Shown: piece after piece, positions 25,430 through 33,169 of the stretch | How the letters are laid out: each line of letters opens with the position of its first letter | Numbering within the stretch: position 1 is the stretch's first letter | Assembly: GCA_947455195.1 (NCBI GenBank) | Contig: CANGMI010000007.1 | Location: 62,001-126,000, forward strand | From: Pseudomonadota bacterium | Lineage (GTDB): Bacteria > Pseudomonadota > Gammaproteobacteria > Burkholderiales > SG8-39 | Length of the DNA stretch: 64,000 nt | Direction: 5' to 3' | The notes under the pieces: model-generated | What the model saw: the letters and a program-made list of their open reading frames with translations, nothing else | The model's database searches: none | Told to the model about the DNA's origin: nothing | Translations under genes and position numbers: made by a program

Positions 25430-26143
25430 TCAGGCAGGCGCTGCGTCGCGCGCTTCGAGCAGGGACGGGTCGAGCTTGTAGCCACCCCCGCGCACCGTTG
25501 AAATCAGATCGCGAAACCGCTCCCCCAGAGCGAGGCGCACCCGGCGAATATGCACGTCGACCGTGCGCTCCTCGACGAACACATGCTCACCCCAGACCCG
25601 ATCGAGGAGTTCGTTGCGGGTGAAAACCCGGTTCGGATGCGCCATGAACAACTTGAGGAGCCGAAATTCCACCTGACGCAGACCGATCCGGATACCGTCG
25701 ACCGTGGCGGTACGTGCATCACTGTCCAGTTCGAGGGCTCCCAGGACGAGCGTTCCACCCGCAAATTCCGGGGCCCGGCGCCGGACCAGCGCGTTGACCC
25801 GGGCGATGAGTTCGCTCGGGCTGAACGGTTTCACGACATAGTCGTCAGCCCCGGCTTCCAGTCCACCCACCCGATCCTGTTCCTCGCTGCGTGCGGTGAG
25901 CATCAGCAAGGGCAGGTCAGCCGTGCGCGCATTGCGGCGCAGGCGTTCGATGAGGGCGATGCCGGACAGCGAAGGCAGCATCCAGTCGATGACGAGTGCT
26001 GTTGGCAGCCGTTCGCGCAGCAGTTCGAGCGCACGTTCGGCCGAGGCTGCCGGCTGAACCCGAAACCCGGCCCGCTCGAAGCTGTACTGCAGCAGGTCGC
26101 GAATGGCTGCATCATCCTCCACGATCATCACGCTCGGGTTCAT
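25430..26143 (-). CDS. phoB: Phosphate regulon response regulator PhoB
   Basis: A 237-residue OmpR/PhoB-family response regulator. The receiver begins MIVEDDAAIRDLL (acidic pocket), with phospho-acceptor Asp in VIDWMLPSLSG (about residue 52), the Thr of MLTARSEEQDR and the Lys of VVKPFSP. The winged-helix half contains FRLLKLFMAHPNRVFTRNELLDRVWG and VEERTVDVHIRRVR, close to PhoB. The start ATG 26143 has AGGAG at 8 nt. No phoR lies beside it in this window. It lies 40 bp after olsB on the same strand and is likely co-transcribed with it from a promoter that itself has a Pho box, giving positive feedback. Confidence 0.9.
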   Translation of the reverse strand: MNPSVMIVEDDAAIRDLLQYSFERAGFRVQPAASAERALELLRERLPTALVIDWMLPSLSGIALIERLRRNARTADLPLLMLTARSEEQDRVGGLEAGADDYVVKPFSPSELIARVNALVRRRAPEFAGGTLVLGALELDSDARTATVDGIRIGLRQVEFRLLKLFMAHPNRVFTRNELLDRVWGEHVFVEERTVDVHIRRVRLALGERFRDLISTVRGGGYKLDPSLLEARDAAPA

Positions 26144-26183
26144 GCGTTGTCTCCTGATGAGGCTGACGTCGGTGTGGCCGGGC

Positions 26184-27026
26184 TCAAGCGGCGATGGCCT
26201 CGTGATCCATGGCGTATTCGTCGCGATCGATGACGGCGGCGTGTGCCGGCAGGCTCGCCGGGGTGTCACCGAAGAAGTGGCGTGCGTAGCGTGGCGACAT
26301 GGTCGACAGATCGAGCATCATCAGGAAGTCGGCGGTCCCGAAGGCGGTATCCCATGCCGGTTCGGCGATGATGCGGCCGCCGCAGCGCAGATAGCCCTTG
26401 ATGAGCGGCGGCGCTGCGACCTCGAGGTCGCAGCGCAAGCTCTCGAGCGGCAGGCGCTTGTGCGGTCGTGCACCCCAGGTCTCGCCCGATGATTGATGCG
26501 CAAGCAAAGTGGTGTAGAGGCTCGCAGCGGCGTGACCGCCGTCGCGCGTCGAGACGCTGGCGCAGCCGATGAGGTAGCGGTAGCCGCGCGACTGGATGAA
26601 GCGACCGATGCCAGACCACAGCAGGCGAATCGTCGCGCCGTTTCGATAGCCGGGGGCCACACACGAGCGCCCGAGTTCGGCCATCCAGGGACGCATGGCT
26701 GCCAGACCCGACAGGTCGAATTCGCTGTCGGCGTAGGAGCATCCGAGTGCCCGCGCCTGCTCGGGACGCAGCATGCGGTAGGTGCCTACGACTTCGAGGC
26801 TCTGGCGGTCGCGGACGAGAAGGTGATCGCAGTAGGCGTCGAAGATGTCTGCATCAACCCCGGGGATCTGGCAGCCCAGGTCGGCCCCGAACTCCTCGGC
26901 AAATACCTGATAGCGCAGGCGCTGCGCGGCCAGAAGGTCCTGACGGGTAGCGGCAAACTCGATTCGCAGGTCGGTGCCACTTTCGTTCATGCGCATGTGT
27001 GTTCCGGTGTCATTCGTGTGCGGCAT
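26184..27026 (-). CDS. olsB: OlsB-like ornithine N-acyltransferase
   Basis: A 280-residue GNAT-fold N-acyltransferase of the hemolysin-like OlsB family. OlsB attaches a 3-hydroxyacyl chain to ornithine, the first step of phosphorus-free ornithine lipid synthesis. Landmarks are LRYQVFAEEFGADL near the start, FDAYCDHLLVRD, VGTYRMLRPEQA, the GRSCVAPGYRNG block and CGGRIIAEPAWDTAFGTADFLMMLDL. I chose ATG 27026; in-frame ATGs at 26996 and 26990 are possible. The partner OlsA (second acyltransferase) is not in the window. A candidate Pho box lies 57-74 nt upstream, and phoB follows at 40 bp. Confidence 0.88.
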   Translation of the reverse strand: MPHTNDTGTHMRMNESGTDLRIEFAATRQDLLAAQRLRYQVFAEEFGADLGCQIPGVDADIFDAYCDHLLVRDRQSLEVVGTYRMLRPEQARALGCSYADSEFDLSGLAAMRPWMAELGRSCVAPGYRNGATIRLLWSGIGRFIQSRGYRYLIGCASVSTRDGGHAAASLYTTLLAHQSSGETWGARPHKRLPLESLRCDLEVAAPPLIKGYLRCGGRIIAEPAWDTAFGTADFLMMLDLSTMSPRYARHFFGDTPASLPAHAAVIDRDEYAMDHEAIAA

Positions 27027-27066
27027 GGCGTCTCTCGGTTGGGTCCCCACGCAGCAGCTGTGCATG

Positions 27067-27100
27067 ATGGTAGGGACGGTTTGTGACACGGTCGTTACAC
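27067..27100 (-). promoter_or_regulatory. Candidate Pho box and -10 upstream of olsB-phoB
   Basis: On the minus strand GTGTAACGACCGTGTCAC (27100-27083) has two CTGTCAT-like 7-mers at 11-bp spacing, as in Pho boxes. Exactly 10 nt later is TACCAT (27072-27067), a 4/6 match to a -10 box. Known PhoB-activated promoters have this layout, with the box in place of the -35. Confidence 0.65.
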
Positions 27101-27161
27101 CTTGGGAGATTGACGGCGCCGAGCGCCGATCCTGGAGCCCGGCGTCGTGACGGGTGATCCC

Positions 27162-27206
27162 TCATGGGTGACCTGTCGCTGGTGATCGGTGATGGGTCAC
27201 CCATGA
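27162..27206 (-). terminator. Hairpin directly after the phosphoesterase gene
   Basis: TCATGGGTGACC (27162-27173) and GGTCACCCATGA (27195-27206) form a perfect 12-bp stem with a 21-nt loop. It begins right after the stop of the metallophosphoesterase and separates it from the olsB promoter. No T-run is present. Confidence 0.6.
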
Positions 27207-28013
27207 TCAGACGCTGACCACGGCCTCTCGCGGTGCCGGCAGGCTGTGCGTGATGGGGGCGGCATGAATGATCTGCAGGTCGCCGCTGGTGGTTTCGACG
27301 AGCGCCGTCAGGCTCTCGACCCAGTCGCCGTCGTTGGCGTAGAGCACACCGTCGATCGTGCGCAGTGCAGGTTGGTGGATATGACCGCAAACCACGCCGT
27401 CGAAGCCACGCCGACGCGCTTCGTGAGCCACGGCCTGCTCGAAATCGCTGATGTAGCTCACCGCGTTCTTTACCTGGTGCTTCAGGTACTGCGACAGTGA
27501 CCAGTAGGGAAGACCGAGGCGCTGGCGCATCCGGTTGAAATGGCGGTTCAGTTCGAGCGCGAGCATGTAGAGGGTGTCGCCCAGATACGCGAGCCACTTG
27601 GCGCGCTGGATCACGCCGTCGAAAAGGTCCCCGTGGGTTACCAGCAGGCGGCGCCCGTCGAGCGTGGTGTGGACGGCTTCGGGTTCGATCTCGATACGCC
27701 CCAGATCCATCCCGGTGAAGTGGCGAAGCCCCTCATCGTGGTTGCCGGGAACATAGATGACCCGAGTACCTTTGCGAGCCTTGCGCAGGATCTTCTGCAC
27801 CACGTCGTTGTGCGTCTGATGCCAGTACCACGAGCGCTTGATCTGCCAGCCATCGATGATGTCGCCCACGAGGTAGATCGTGTCGGCATCGTGGACGCGC
27901 AGGAATTCGAGCAGGTCGGCGGCACGGCAACCGCGCGTGCCCAGGTGAATGTCGGAGAGCCACATTGCACGATGGTGGATGAGGCCTTCTGAATGAGGAT
28001 CGCGCGCGTTCAT
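27207..28013 (-). CDS. PlcP/LpxH-like metallophosphoesterase (probable phospholipase C for lipid remodelling)
   Basis: A 268-residue calcineurin-like phosphoesterase often annotated as UDP-2,3-diacylglucosamine diphosphatase. Metal motifs are SDIHLGTRGC, VGDIIDGW, YVPGNHDEG, VTHGDLFDG and CGHIHQP. The pattern RSWYWHQTHNDVVQKILRKARKG and NDGDWVESLTALVE resembles PlcP proteins, which remove phospholipid head groups under phosphate limitation, more than E. coli LpxH. Location next to olsB and phoB and a candidate Pho box 43-60 nt upstream support that role. I chose ATG 28013; an in-frame TTG at 28046 would lie at the promoter. LpxH activity in lipid A synthesis remains an alternative. Confidence 0.85.
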   Translation of the reverse strand: MNARDPHSEGLIHHRAMWLSDIHLGTRGCRAADLLEFLRVHDADTIYLVGDIIDGWQIKRSWYWHQTHNDVVQKILRKARKGTRVIYVPGNHDEGLRHFTGMDLGRIEIEPEAVHTTLDGRRLLVTHGDLFDGVIQRAKWLAYLGDTLYMLALELNRHFNRMRQRLGLPYWSLSQYLKHQVKNAVSYISDFEQAVAHEARRRGFDGVVCGHIHQPALRTIDGVLYANDGDWVESLTALVETTSGDLQIIHAAPITHSLPAPREAVVSV

Positions 28014-28039
28014 CGGACTCCGCCTGGAAGGGTTGATGC

Positions 28040-28073
28040 ATTGCAACTTCCGGGCACGACACGCTGATGACAG
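28040..28073 (-). promoter_or_regulatory. Candidate Pho box and -10 upstream of the PlcP-like gene
   Basis: On the minus strand CTGTCATCAGCGTGTCGT (28073-28056) has one perfect CTGTCAT half and a second half with five of seven bases. Ten nt later is TGCAAT (28045-28040), a 4/6 -10 match. The box-to-hexamer spacing is the same as upstream of olsB. Confidence 0.7.
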
Positions 28074-28180
28074 AATGGTGGCAATGAGATGACATCGGAC
28101 TCGGTCATGCCGTAACGTGCGGAACCTGTGCGGTCCGACCCTTGCGTGGCGTGGTCGATTCGCCTGACTGGAGGCAAGCG

Positions 28181-29833
28181 GTGGTGCAGAGCGTCAAGAC
28201 CTCTTCCGAGCGCTCGGAAGAACAGCGGTTCGGTGAGTTCGACTACATCATCATCGGGGCAGGGACTGCCGGGTGCGTGATGGCCGAGCGTCTCGGTGCC
28301 GATCCGGCGGTGCGCATCCTCGTGCTCGAGGCTGGCCCACCCGATGACTGGATCTGGGTGAAGATTCCGGTCGGATACATCTACTGCATCGGCAATCCAC
28401 GCACCGACTGGTGCTTTCGTACGGTCGATGAGCCCGGACTGAATGGTCGCTCGATCAACTATGCGCGCGGGCGTGTTCTGGGTGGCTGTTCATCGATCAA
28501 TGCGATGCTCTACTTGCGTGGCCAGGCCGAGGATTACGACGGCTGGGCAGCCCTGACCGGTGACAGTCGCTGGTCGTGGGAGAACGTGCTGCCGGTTTTT
28601 CGGCGCAGTGAAGATCACTGGCGCGGTGCCTCCGCGTTTCACGGTGCGGGTGGTCGCTGGCGTGTCGAAAGGCAACGACTGTCATGGAAGCTGCTCGATG
28701 CATTCACCGAAGCAGCCATCGAGTCTGGAATCCCGGCCACCGACGATTTCAATCGGGGCAACAACCACGGGGTCGCACGCTTCGAAGTGAATCAGCGCCG
28801 TGGCGTGCGCTGGAGCGCCTCGCGCGCCTTCCTGCGTCCCGCGCTTGCCCGCGGCAACGTGACGGTGCTCACGGGTGCCATGGTGCGAACCTTGCAGTTT
28901 GAGGGTGCCCGCTGCACCGGTGTCGTGTTCGAGCAGGGGGGGGTCGTGCGTTCGGCCGCAGCCCGTGCCGAGACCGTGCTGGCAGCCGGAGCCATCGGCA
29001 GCCCGCATATTCTGCAACTCTCTGGCATCGGGCCCGGCGAATTGTTGCGGTCACACGGCATCGATCTTCGCCACGATCTGCCCGGCGTGGGCGCCAATCT
29101 GCATGACCATCTGCAACTGCGCATGGCGTTCAAGGTGAGCGGTGTACCCACCCTCAACGAACAGGTGCATTCGTGGTGGGGCAAGGTACGGATGGGGCTG
29201 CAATACGCGCTGACTCGCAGTGGTCCCCTGGCCATGGCCCCGTCGCAACTGGGCGCCTTCGCGATGTCGGATCCGTCGCGGGTACGCCCGAACATCGAGT
29301 TTCATGTGCAGCCCCTCTCGCTCGAGCGCTTTGGCGAACCGCTGCACCGGTTTCCGGCGTTCACGGCGAGCGTGTGCAACCTGCAGCCCACCTCGCGCGG
29401 CAGCGTGTGCCTGCAATCGAGCAATGCCCACGAGCCACCTGCCATCAGGCTCAATTACCTGTCGACCCCTGAAGATCGGCAAGTGGCCGTCGAATCATTG
29501 CGGCTCACTCGGCGGATCGTCACCGAAAGCCGCGCAATGGCACGCTATCACCCCGAGGAGTTCCTGCCGGGCCCGAACTTCACCACCGACGATGATCTGG
29601 CGCGCGCTGCCGGGGATCTGGGAACGACCATTTTCCATCCGGTCGGCACCTGCCGCATGGGGCGCCACGACGACTCGCTGGCTGTGGTCGACAGCGAGTT
29701 GCGGGTTCGCGGGATCGAAAGCTTGCGTGTCGTGGATGCCTCGGTGATGCCTGTGATCAGTTCAGGCAACACCAACTCGCCGACGCTGATGATCGCGGAG
29801 CGAGCCGCTGACCTGATGACGGGGCGCCGCTAG
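28181..29833 (+). CDS. GMC-family oxidoreductase (choline/alcohol dehydrogenase-like)
   Basis: A 550-residue FAD-dependent alcohol oxidoreductase of the glucose-methanol-choline family. The ADP-binding motif is DYIIIGAGTAGCVMAERL near residues 20-37. PROSITE-like signature 1 is GRVLGGCSSINAMLYLRG, signature 2 is GAIGSPHILQLSGIGP, and the C-terminus holds HPVGTCRMG and SGNTNSPTLMIAERAADL, with catalytic His and Asn. Substrates in this family are alcohols such as choline or polyethylene glycol; none can be assigned. I chose GTG 28181 because GGAGG lies 6 nt upstream. It is divergent from the PlcP-like gene and convergent with a Bug receptor. Confidence 0.9.
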   Translation: MVQSVKTSSERSEEQRFGEFDYIIIGAGTAGCVMAERLGADPAVRILVLEAGPPDDWIWVKIPVGYIYCIGNPRTDWCFRTVDEPGLNGRSINYARGRVLGGCSSINAMLYLRGQAEDYDGWAALTGDSRWSWENVLPVFRRSEDHWRGASAFHGAGGRWRVERQRLSWKLLDAFTEAAIESGIPATDDFNRGNNHGVARFEVNQRRGVRWSASRAFLRPALARGNVTVLTGAMVRTLQFEGARCTGVVFEQGGVVRSAAARAETVLAAGAIGSPHILQLSGIGPGELLRSHGIDLRHDLPGVGANLHDHLQLRMAFKVSGVPTLNEQVHSWWGKVRMGLQYALTRSGPLAMAPSQLGAFAMSDPSRVRPNIEFHVQPLSLERFGEPLHRFPAFTASVCNLQPTSRGSVCLQSSNAHEPPAIRLNYLSTPEDRQVAVESLRLTRRIVTESRAMARYHPEEFLPGPNFTTDDDLARAAGDLGTTIFHPVGTCRMGRHDDSLAVVDSELRVRGIESLRVVDASVMPVISSGNTNSPTLMIAERAADLMTGRR

Positions 29834-29869
29834 GGTCGTGGTCGATCGCTGCCGGGAAGTCGGCAGGCC

Positions 29870-30877
29870 TCAATCCACCTTCAACCCGAGAACCTTCACC
29901 AGATTTGACCAGCGATCGAGTTCGCTGCGCACGAGTGCCGCGAACTGGTCGGGTGCGTTCTGTGCAGCGGTTTCCATGCCGAGCCCGGCCAGGCGCTCGC
30001 GCACATCGGCCTGCGCCATCACGCGCTGAAGCCCTTCCGACCAGCGCACGACGACATCGGCGGGAACGCCGGCCGGCAGCGTGATGCCTTGCCACTCTCT
30101 GACATCGAAGTTGGGAAGCCCAACCTCGGGCATCGTTGGTACCTCGGGCAGCGCGGCCAGACGCGTGGGGCTTGTAACAGCGATGGGTCTGAGGCGCGCC
30201 GCACGAACCTGCGGGACGGCCGTTGATGTGGTCGCGAACATCATGTCGACTTGTCCGGCAACCAGTGCCTGAACCGCATCGGCCGGACCCTTGAACGGGA
30301 CGTGAGTGATGCTGACGCCGGCCTGCTGCCGAAAGAATTCGGCGATCAGGTGCGCTGGCGAACCGTTGCCGCCCGATGCGTAGTTGAGTTGTCCCGGGGC
30401 GTTTCGAGCCTGTGCCAGCAATGCAGGCATGCCGCTCAGAGGCGAGTTGGCCGGCACGCTCAGCACGTTGTAAAGCCAGACCAGGTTGCTCACCGGCATC
30501 AGGTCGCGCTCGGTGCTGTAGGGTACCTTGCCGAAAAGACTGGGCAAGACGGTGTGCGTCATGAACAGCACGCCAGCGGTGTAACCGTCGGCAGCTGACT
30601 TGGCAACTGCATCCATGCCGATGGCACCGGTCGCGCCCGGGCGATTCTCGATGACGACGGGCTGGCCCCAGGACTGGCTGAGGCGGTCGCCAACGAGTCG
30701 CGCGAGCACGTCCGACGGGCTGCCTGGCGGCAGCGGACAGATGATCCGGACGGCGCGCGTGGGCCATGCGGTCGTCTGAGCGCCGGCATCGAGGCCGCCG
30801 AGGGCGCCCAGGGCGGTGACCGCGGCGATTGAGAGAGCGCCGAGCGAGCGGGTCAGGCCTTTGCAGTGAGGCTTCAT
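29870..30877 (-). CDS. Bug/TctC-family periplasmic solute receptor (C)
   Basis: A 335-residue Bug receptor, last gene of a three-gene operon. The signal peptide runs from KGLTRSLGALSIAAVTAL to about GLDAGAQT. The core follows: WPTRAVRIICPLPPGSPSD (the usual GG of the binding loop is PGS here), VIENRPGATG, and the VPFKGPADAV block. The start overlaps the cupin stop by 4 bp (ATGA), so translation is coupled to a cupin and a sulfatase-family enzyme. That context suggests a sulfated, phosphonate-type or aromatic carboxylate ligand; there is no direct evidence. Confidence 0.88.
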   Translation of the reverse strand: MKPHCKGLTRSLGALSIAAVTALGALGGLDAGAQTTAWPTRAVRIICPLPPGSPSDVLARLVGDRLSQSWGQPVVIENRPGATGAIGMDAVAKSAADGYTAGVLFMTHTVLPSLFGKVPYSTERDLMPVSNLVWLYNVLSVPANSPLSGMPALLAQARNAPGQLNYASGGNGSPAHLIAEFFRQQAGVSITHVPFKGPADAVQALVAGQVDMMFATTSTAVPQVRAARLRPIAVTSPTRLAALPEVPTMPEVGLPNFDVREWQGITLPAGVPADVVVRWSEGLQRVMAQADVRERLAGLGMETAAQNAPDQFAALVRSELDRWSNLVKVLGLKVD

Positions 30878-31353
30878 GCGTGATCTCCGGCAGGGGCTCC
30901 AGACGCCCGCGCCGCCGAGACCGGCGGGGCAAACAGCACGTCGTGATCACGTGCGATCCGGACGACTTCGGCCGGGTTCGACACGTTGTGGATGCGGCGA
31001 TAAAGGTCGAGGAGTTTCCCGGCCGGGGCCGCCCAGAAGAGCGCGCTCACTGCAGAGCCCGAGTTGTTGTAGAAGGCATGAGGAATGCCGCGCGGCATGC
31101 GCACGAGGTCGCCGCGATGCCCCTCGGTACGGCGCCCGTCGAGCAGCAGGTCGATGCGTCCGTCCAGAACGTAGATGTACTCGTCCTGGTGAGGATGCAC
31201 ATGCGGCGGTACAAAGGTCTCGATCGGGAAGGTCGCGTGCCAGGCAAAGCTGTCATCGGTGATCTGCTTGGGTACATAGACCTGCCCAAGGATGTTCCAG
31301 CTCACGCCGTCGATGCCTGCGCTTGCGCGGGTGATGTCCGGGCTTTCGATCAT
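30874..31353 (-). CDS. Single-domain cupin protein
   Basis: A 159-residue single cupin. Motif 1 is PPHVHPHQDEYIYVLDGRIDL (H-x-H and Glu metal ligands), and motif 2 is GDLVRMPRGIPHAFYNNSG with the third His. Small cupins of this kind are dioxygenases, isomerases or decarboxylases acting on small organic compounds. It overlaps both neighbours by 4 bp, between a sulfatase-family gene and a Bug receptor gene, so it is likely to act on the same compound. I cannot assign a reaction. Confidence 0.82.
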   Translation of the reverse strand: MIESPDITRASAGIDGVSWNILGQVYVPKQITDDSFAWHATFPIETFVPPHVHPHQDEYIYVLDGRIDLLLDGRRTEGHRGDLVRMPRGIPHAFYNNSGSAVSALFWAAPAGKLLDLYRRIHNVSNPAEVVRIARDHDVLFAPPVSAARASGAPAGDHA

Positions 31354-33047
31354 GTCGCAGGGTCCTCCATGTGGGTGAGACGGTCGAGAGCCACCTTCAC
31401 GAGCGGATTGGTCGCAGCGAAGCGTGGCTTGAATTGCTGGCGCGCCCGGGCAAGGTCTTCCTCATCCCAGTAGCCGATCAGGATGCCGCCTTCGGCGATG
31501 CGTGCCTGCACCTCGGTACTCTCGATGGCCGCATCGGCAACCGTTGCCCGTTGCCGCGGCTTGCGGGCCCAGCGAAACAGCAGTTCGTGAAGGCGCGCCC
31601 GCTCCGCCTCGTACGCCGGGTCAGCACCGAGATCGTCGAATTCGTTCGGATCGGATTTCAGGTCGAAGAGCATCGGCCGGTAGTTCTCGACCAGAACGTA
31701 CTTCCATCGCCCATCGAAGACCATGCGCATCCACGCTTCGCGAGATGGTGTTCCGAGTGCGATGCGCGAGTCCTGGAAGGAGAAGTCGTACTCGCACACG
31801 ACATGATCGCGCCAGTCGGCGGGCGTTTCGCCAAAGAGCAGCGGGCGGACCGAGCGTCCGTCGAGTACGTGTGGCACCGGGGCACCGCCACAGACTTCGA
31901 GAAAGGTGGGAGCGATGTCGATCGCTTCGACCAGGGCATCGGAACGTGTGCCGCGGGTGACATCGGCACGCGCGTCCGGGTCGTAGATGATCAGCGGAAC
32001 GCGTACTACCGGATCGTGAAAGAGATCCTTTTCCCCCATCCAGTGATCGCCCAGATAGTCGCCGTGGTCGGATGTGAACACGATCATCGTGTTGTCCATC
32101 AGGCCCTGCTCGGTCATGTACGCGAAGAGCACGCCCATCTGGTCATCGATCTGTTTCACCAGGCCCATGTAGCCGGGCATCACGGCATCGCGCACCTCGT
32201 CGCGCGAGAACGTACGCGAGACTCGATGCTGCATCATCGCCGCGAAGAGCGGATGGGCGTCATCCTGTTCGCGCTCGTCGCGCACGACGGGCAATGCATC
32301 GGCAGCGCTGTACATGCCCGCGTAGGGTGCCGGCACCACGTAGGGCCAGTGGGGCTTGATGAACGACAGGTGCAGGCACCAGGGTTGATTACCGGCCTCG
32401 CGCATGAAGTCGATGGCTCGGCGCGTGAGGTAGGGCGTCTCGCTGTGCTCATCCGGTACGCGTGCCGGTCGGTTGGAGTACTTGAGAAACCACCCCGAGC
32501 GGATGCTTCCGTCTTCGGCGGTCACCGAGTTGGCCCATCGTTCCCAGGGGTTGTCGCCGTCGAAACCGTGAGCGCGCAGATAGGCGTTGTATCGCGGGTC
32601 AGGATCGTGCCCGGAGTAGGGATGGATGCCGTCGTCACGCTCGTAGGGGTCGAAGCCGCACTCGCTGATCCGAACGCCGATCGGCGATTGCGGATCGATC
32701 CCGAGTCGTGCCATGCCGGAGAGGTCGGCCCTCATGTGGGTTTTCCCGACCAGCACCGACCGCACGCCGAGCGGGCGCAGGTGATCACCGATGGTCATCT
32801 CACCGGCCTTGAGCGGCACGAAGTTCCAGCTTGCTCCGTGGGCGTGCACGTAGCGGCCAGTGTAGTAACTCATGCGCGAGGGACCGCAGACCGGGGAATT
32901 GATGAAGGCCCGGTCGAAGATCACGCCGCGTTGCGCGAGGCCGTCCAGATTGGGGGTGTGCAGTGTCGGGTGGCCATAGCAGGACAGATGGTCGCGCCGG
33001 AGCTGGTCGCACATGATGAAAAGGATGTTGCGCACGCGTCGACTCAC
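31350..33047 (-). CDS. Sulfatase-family hydrolase (probable phosphonate monoester hydrolase or arylsulfatase)
   Basis: A 565-residue alkaline-phosphatase-superfamily hydrolase. The catalytic formylglycine Cys is in SPVCGPSRMSYYTGR (C-x-P-S-R core), near residue 58. Metal and active-site blocks are FIMCDQLRRDHLSCYG, VGKTHMRADL, SFIKPHWPYVVP and FTSDHGDYLGDHWMGEKDLFHD. The VYSAADALP and DEREQDDAHP pattern resembles phosphonate monoester hydrolases such as the Rhizobium enzyme, but sulfatases are close relatives. No signal peptide is evident. GTG 33047 has GAGGGGAG upstream; an ATG start far upstream at 33161 would run past the divergent LysR start region. An anaerobic or FGE-type maturase is required and is not encoded in the window. 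Confidence 0.86.
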   Translation of the reverse strand: MSRRVRNILFIMCDQLRRDHLSCYGHPTLHTPNLDGLAQRGVIFDRAFINSPVCGPSRMSYYTGRYVHAHGASWNFVPLKAGEMTIGDHLRPLGVRSVLVGKTHMRADLSGMARLGIDPQSPIGVRISECGFDPYERDDGIHPYSGHDPDPRYNAYLRAHGFDGDNPWERWANSVTAEDGSIRSGWFLKYSNRPARVPDEHSETPYLTRRAIDFMREAGNQPWCLHLSFIKPHWPYVVPAPYAGMYSAADALPVVRDEREQDDAHPLFAAMMQHRVSRTFSRDEVRDAVMPGYMGLVKQIDDQMGVLFAYMTEQGLMDNTMIVFTSDHGDYLGDHWMGEKDLFHDPVVRVPLIIYDPDARADVTRGTRSDALVEAIDIAPTFLEVCGGAPVPHVLDGRSVRPLLFGETPADWRDHVVCEYDFSFQDSRIALGTPSREAWMRMVFDGRWKYVLVENYRPMLFDLKSDPNEFDDLGADPAYEAERARLHELLFRWARKPRQRATVADAAIESTEVQARIAEGGILIGYWDEEDLARARQQFKPRFAATNPLVKVALDRLTHMEDPAT

Positions 33048-33142
33048 GACCGGACTCCCCTCGACAGGGCACCACACGGTGCACTCACCGCCGGATGGTA
33101 CCGGCGTGGTGGCACCCTGACGGGATGGTAGATTCTCATGCC

Positions 33143-33159
33143 GATAACCTGTGGATATC
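33143..33159. promoter_or_regulatory. Candidate LysR-type operator
   Basis: GATAACCTGTGGATATC contains GATA-N9-TATC, a dyad with the T-N11-A spacing of LysR regulator sites, in the region between the divergent regulator and sulfatase genes. It ends 10 nt before the regulator ATG, compatible with autoregulation. Confidence 0.4.
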
Positions 33160-33169
33160 ACTCGCCATC

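Noticed and set aside
26184-28013. Lipid A biosynthesis as the role of the phosphoesterase gene
   Set aside because: The fold matches LpxH, but the neighbours (olsB, phoB), Pho-box-like site and PlcP-like blocks favour lipid remodelling. LpxH activity is kept only as an alternative.
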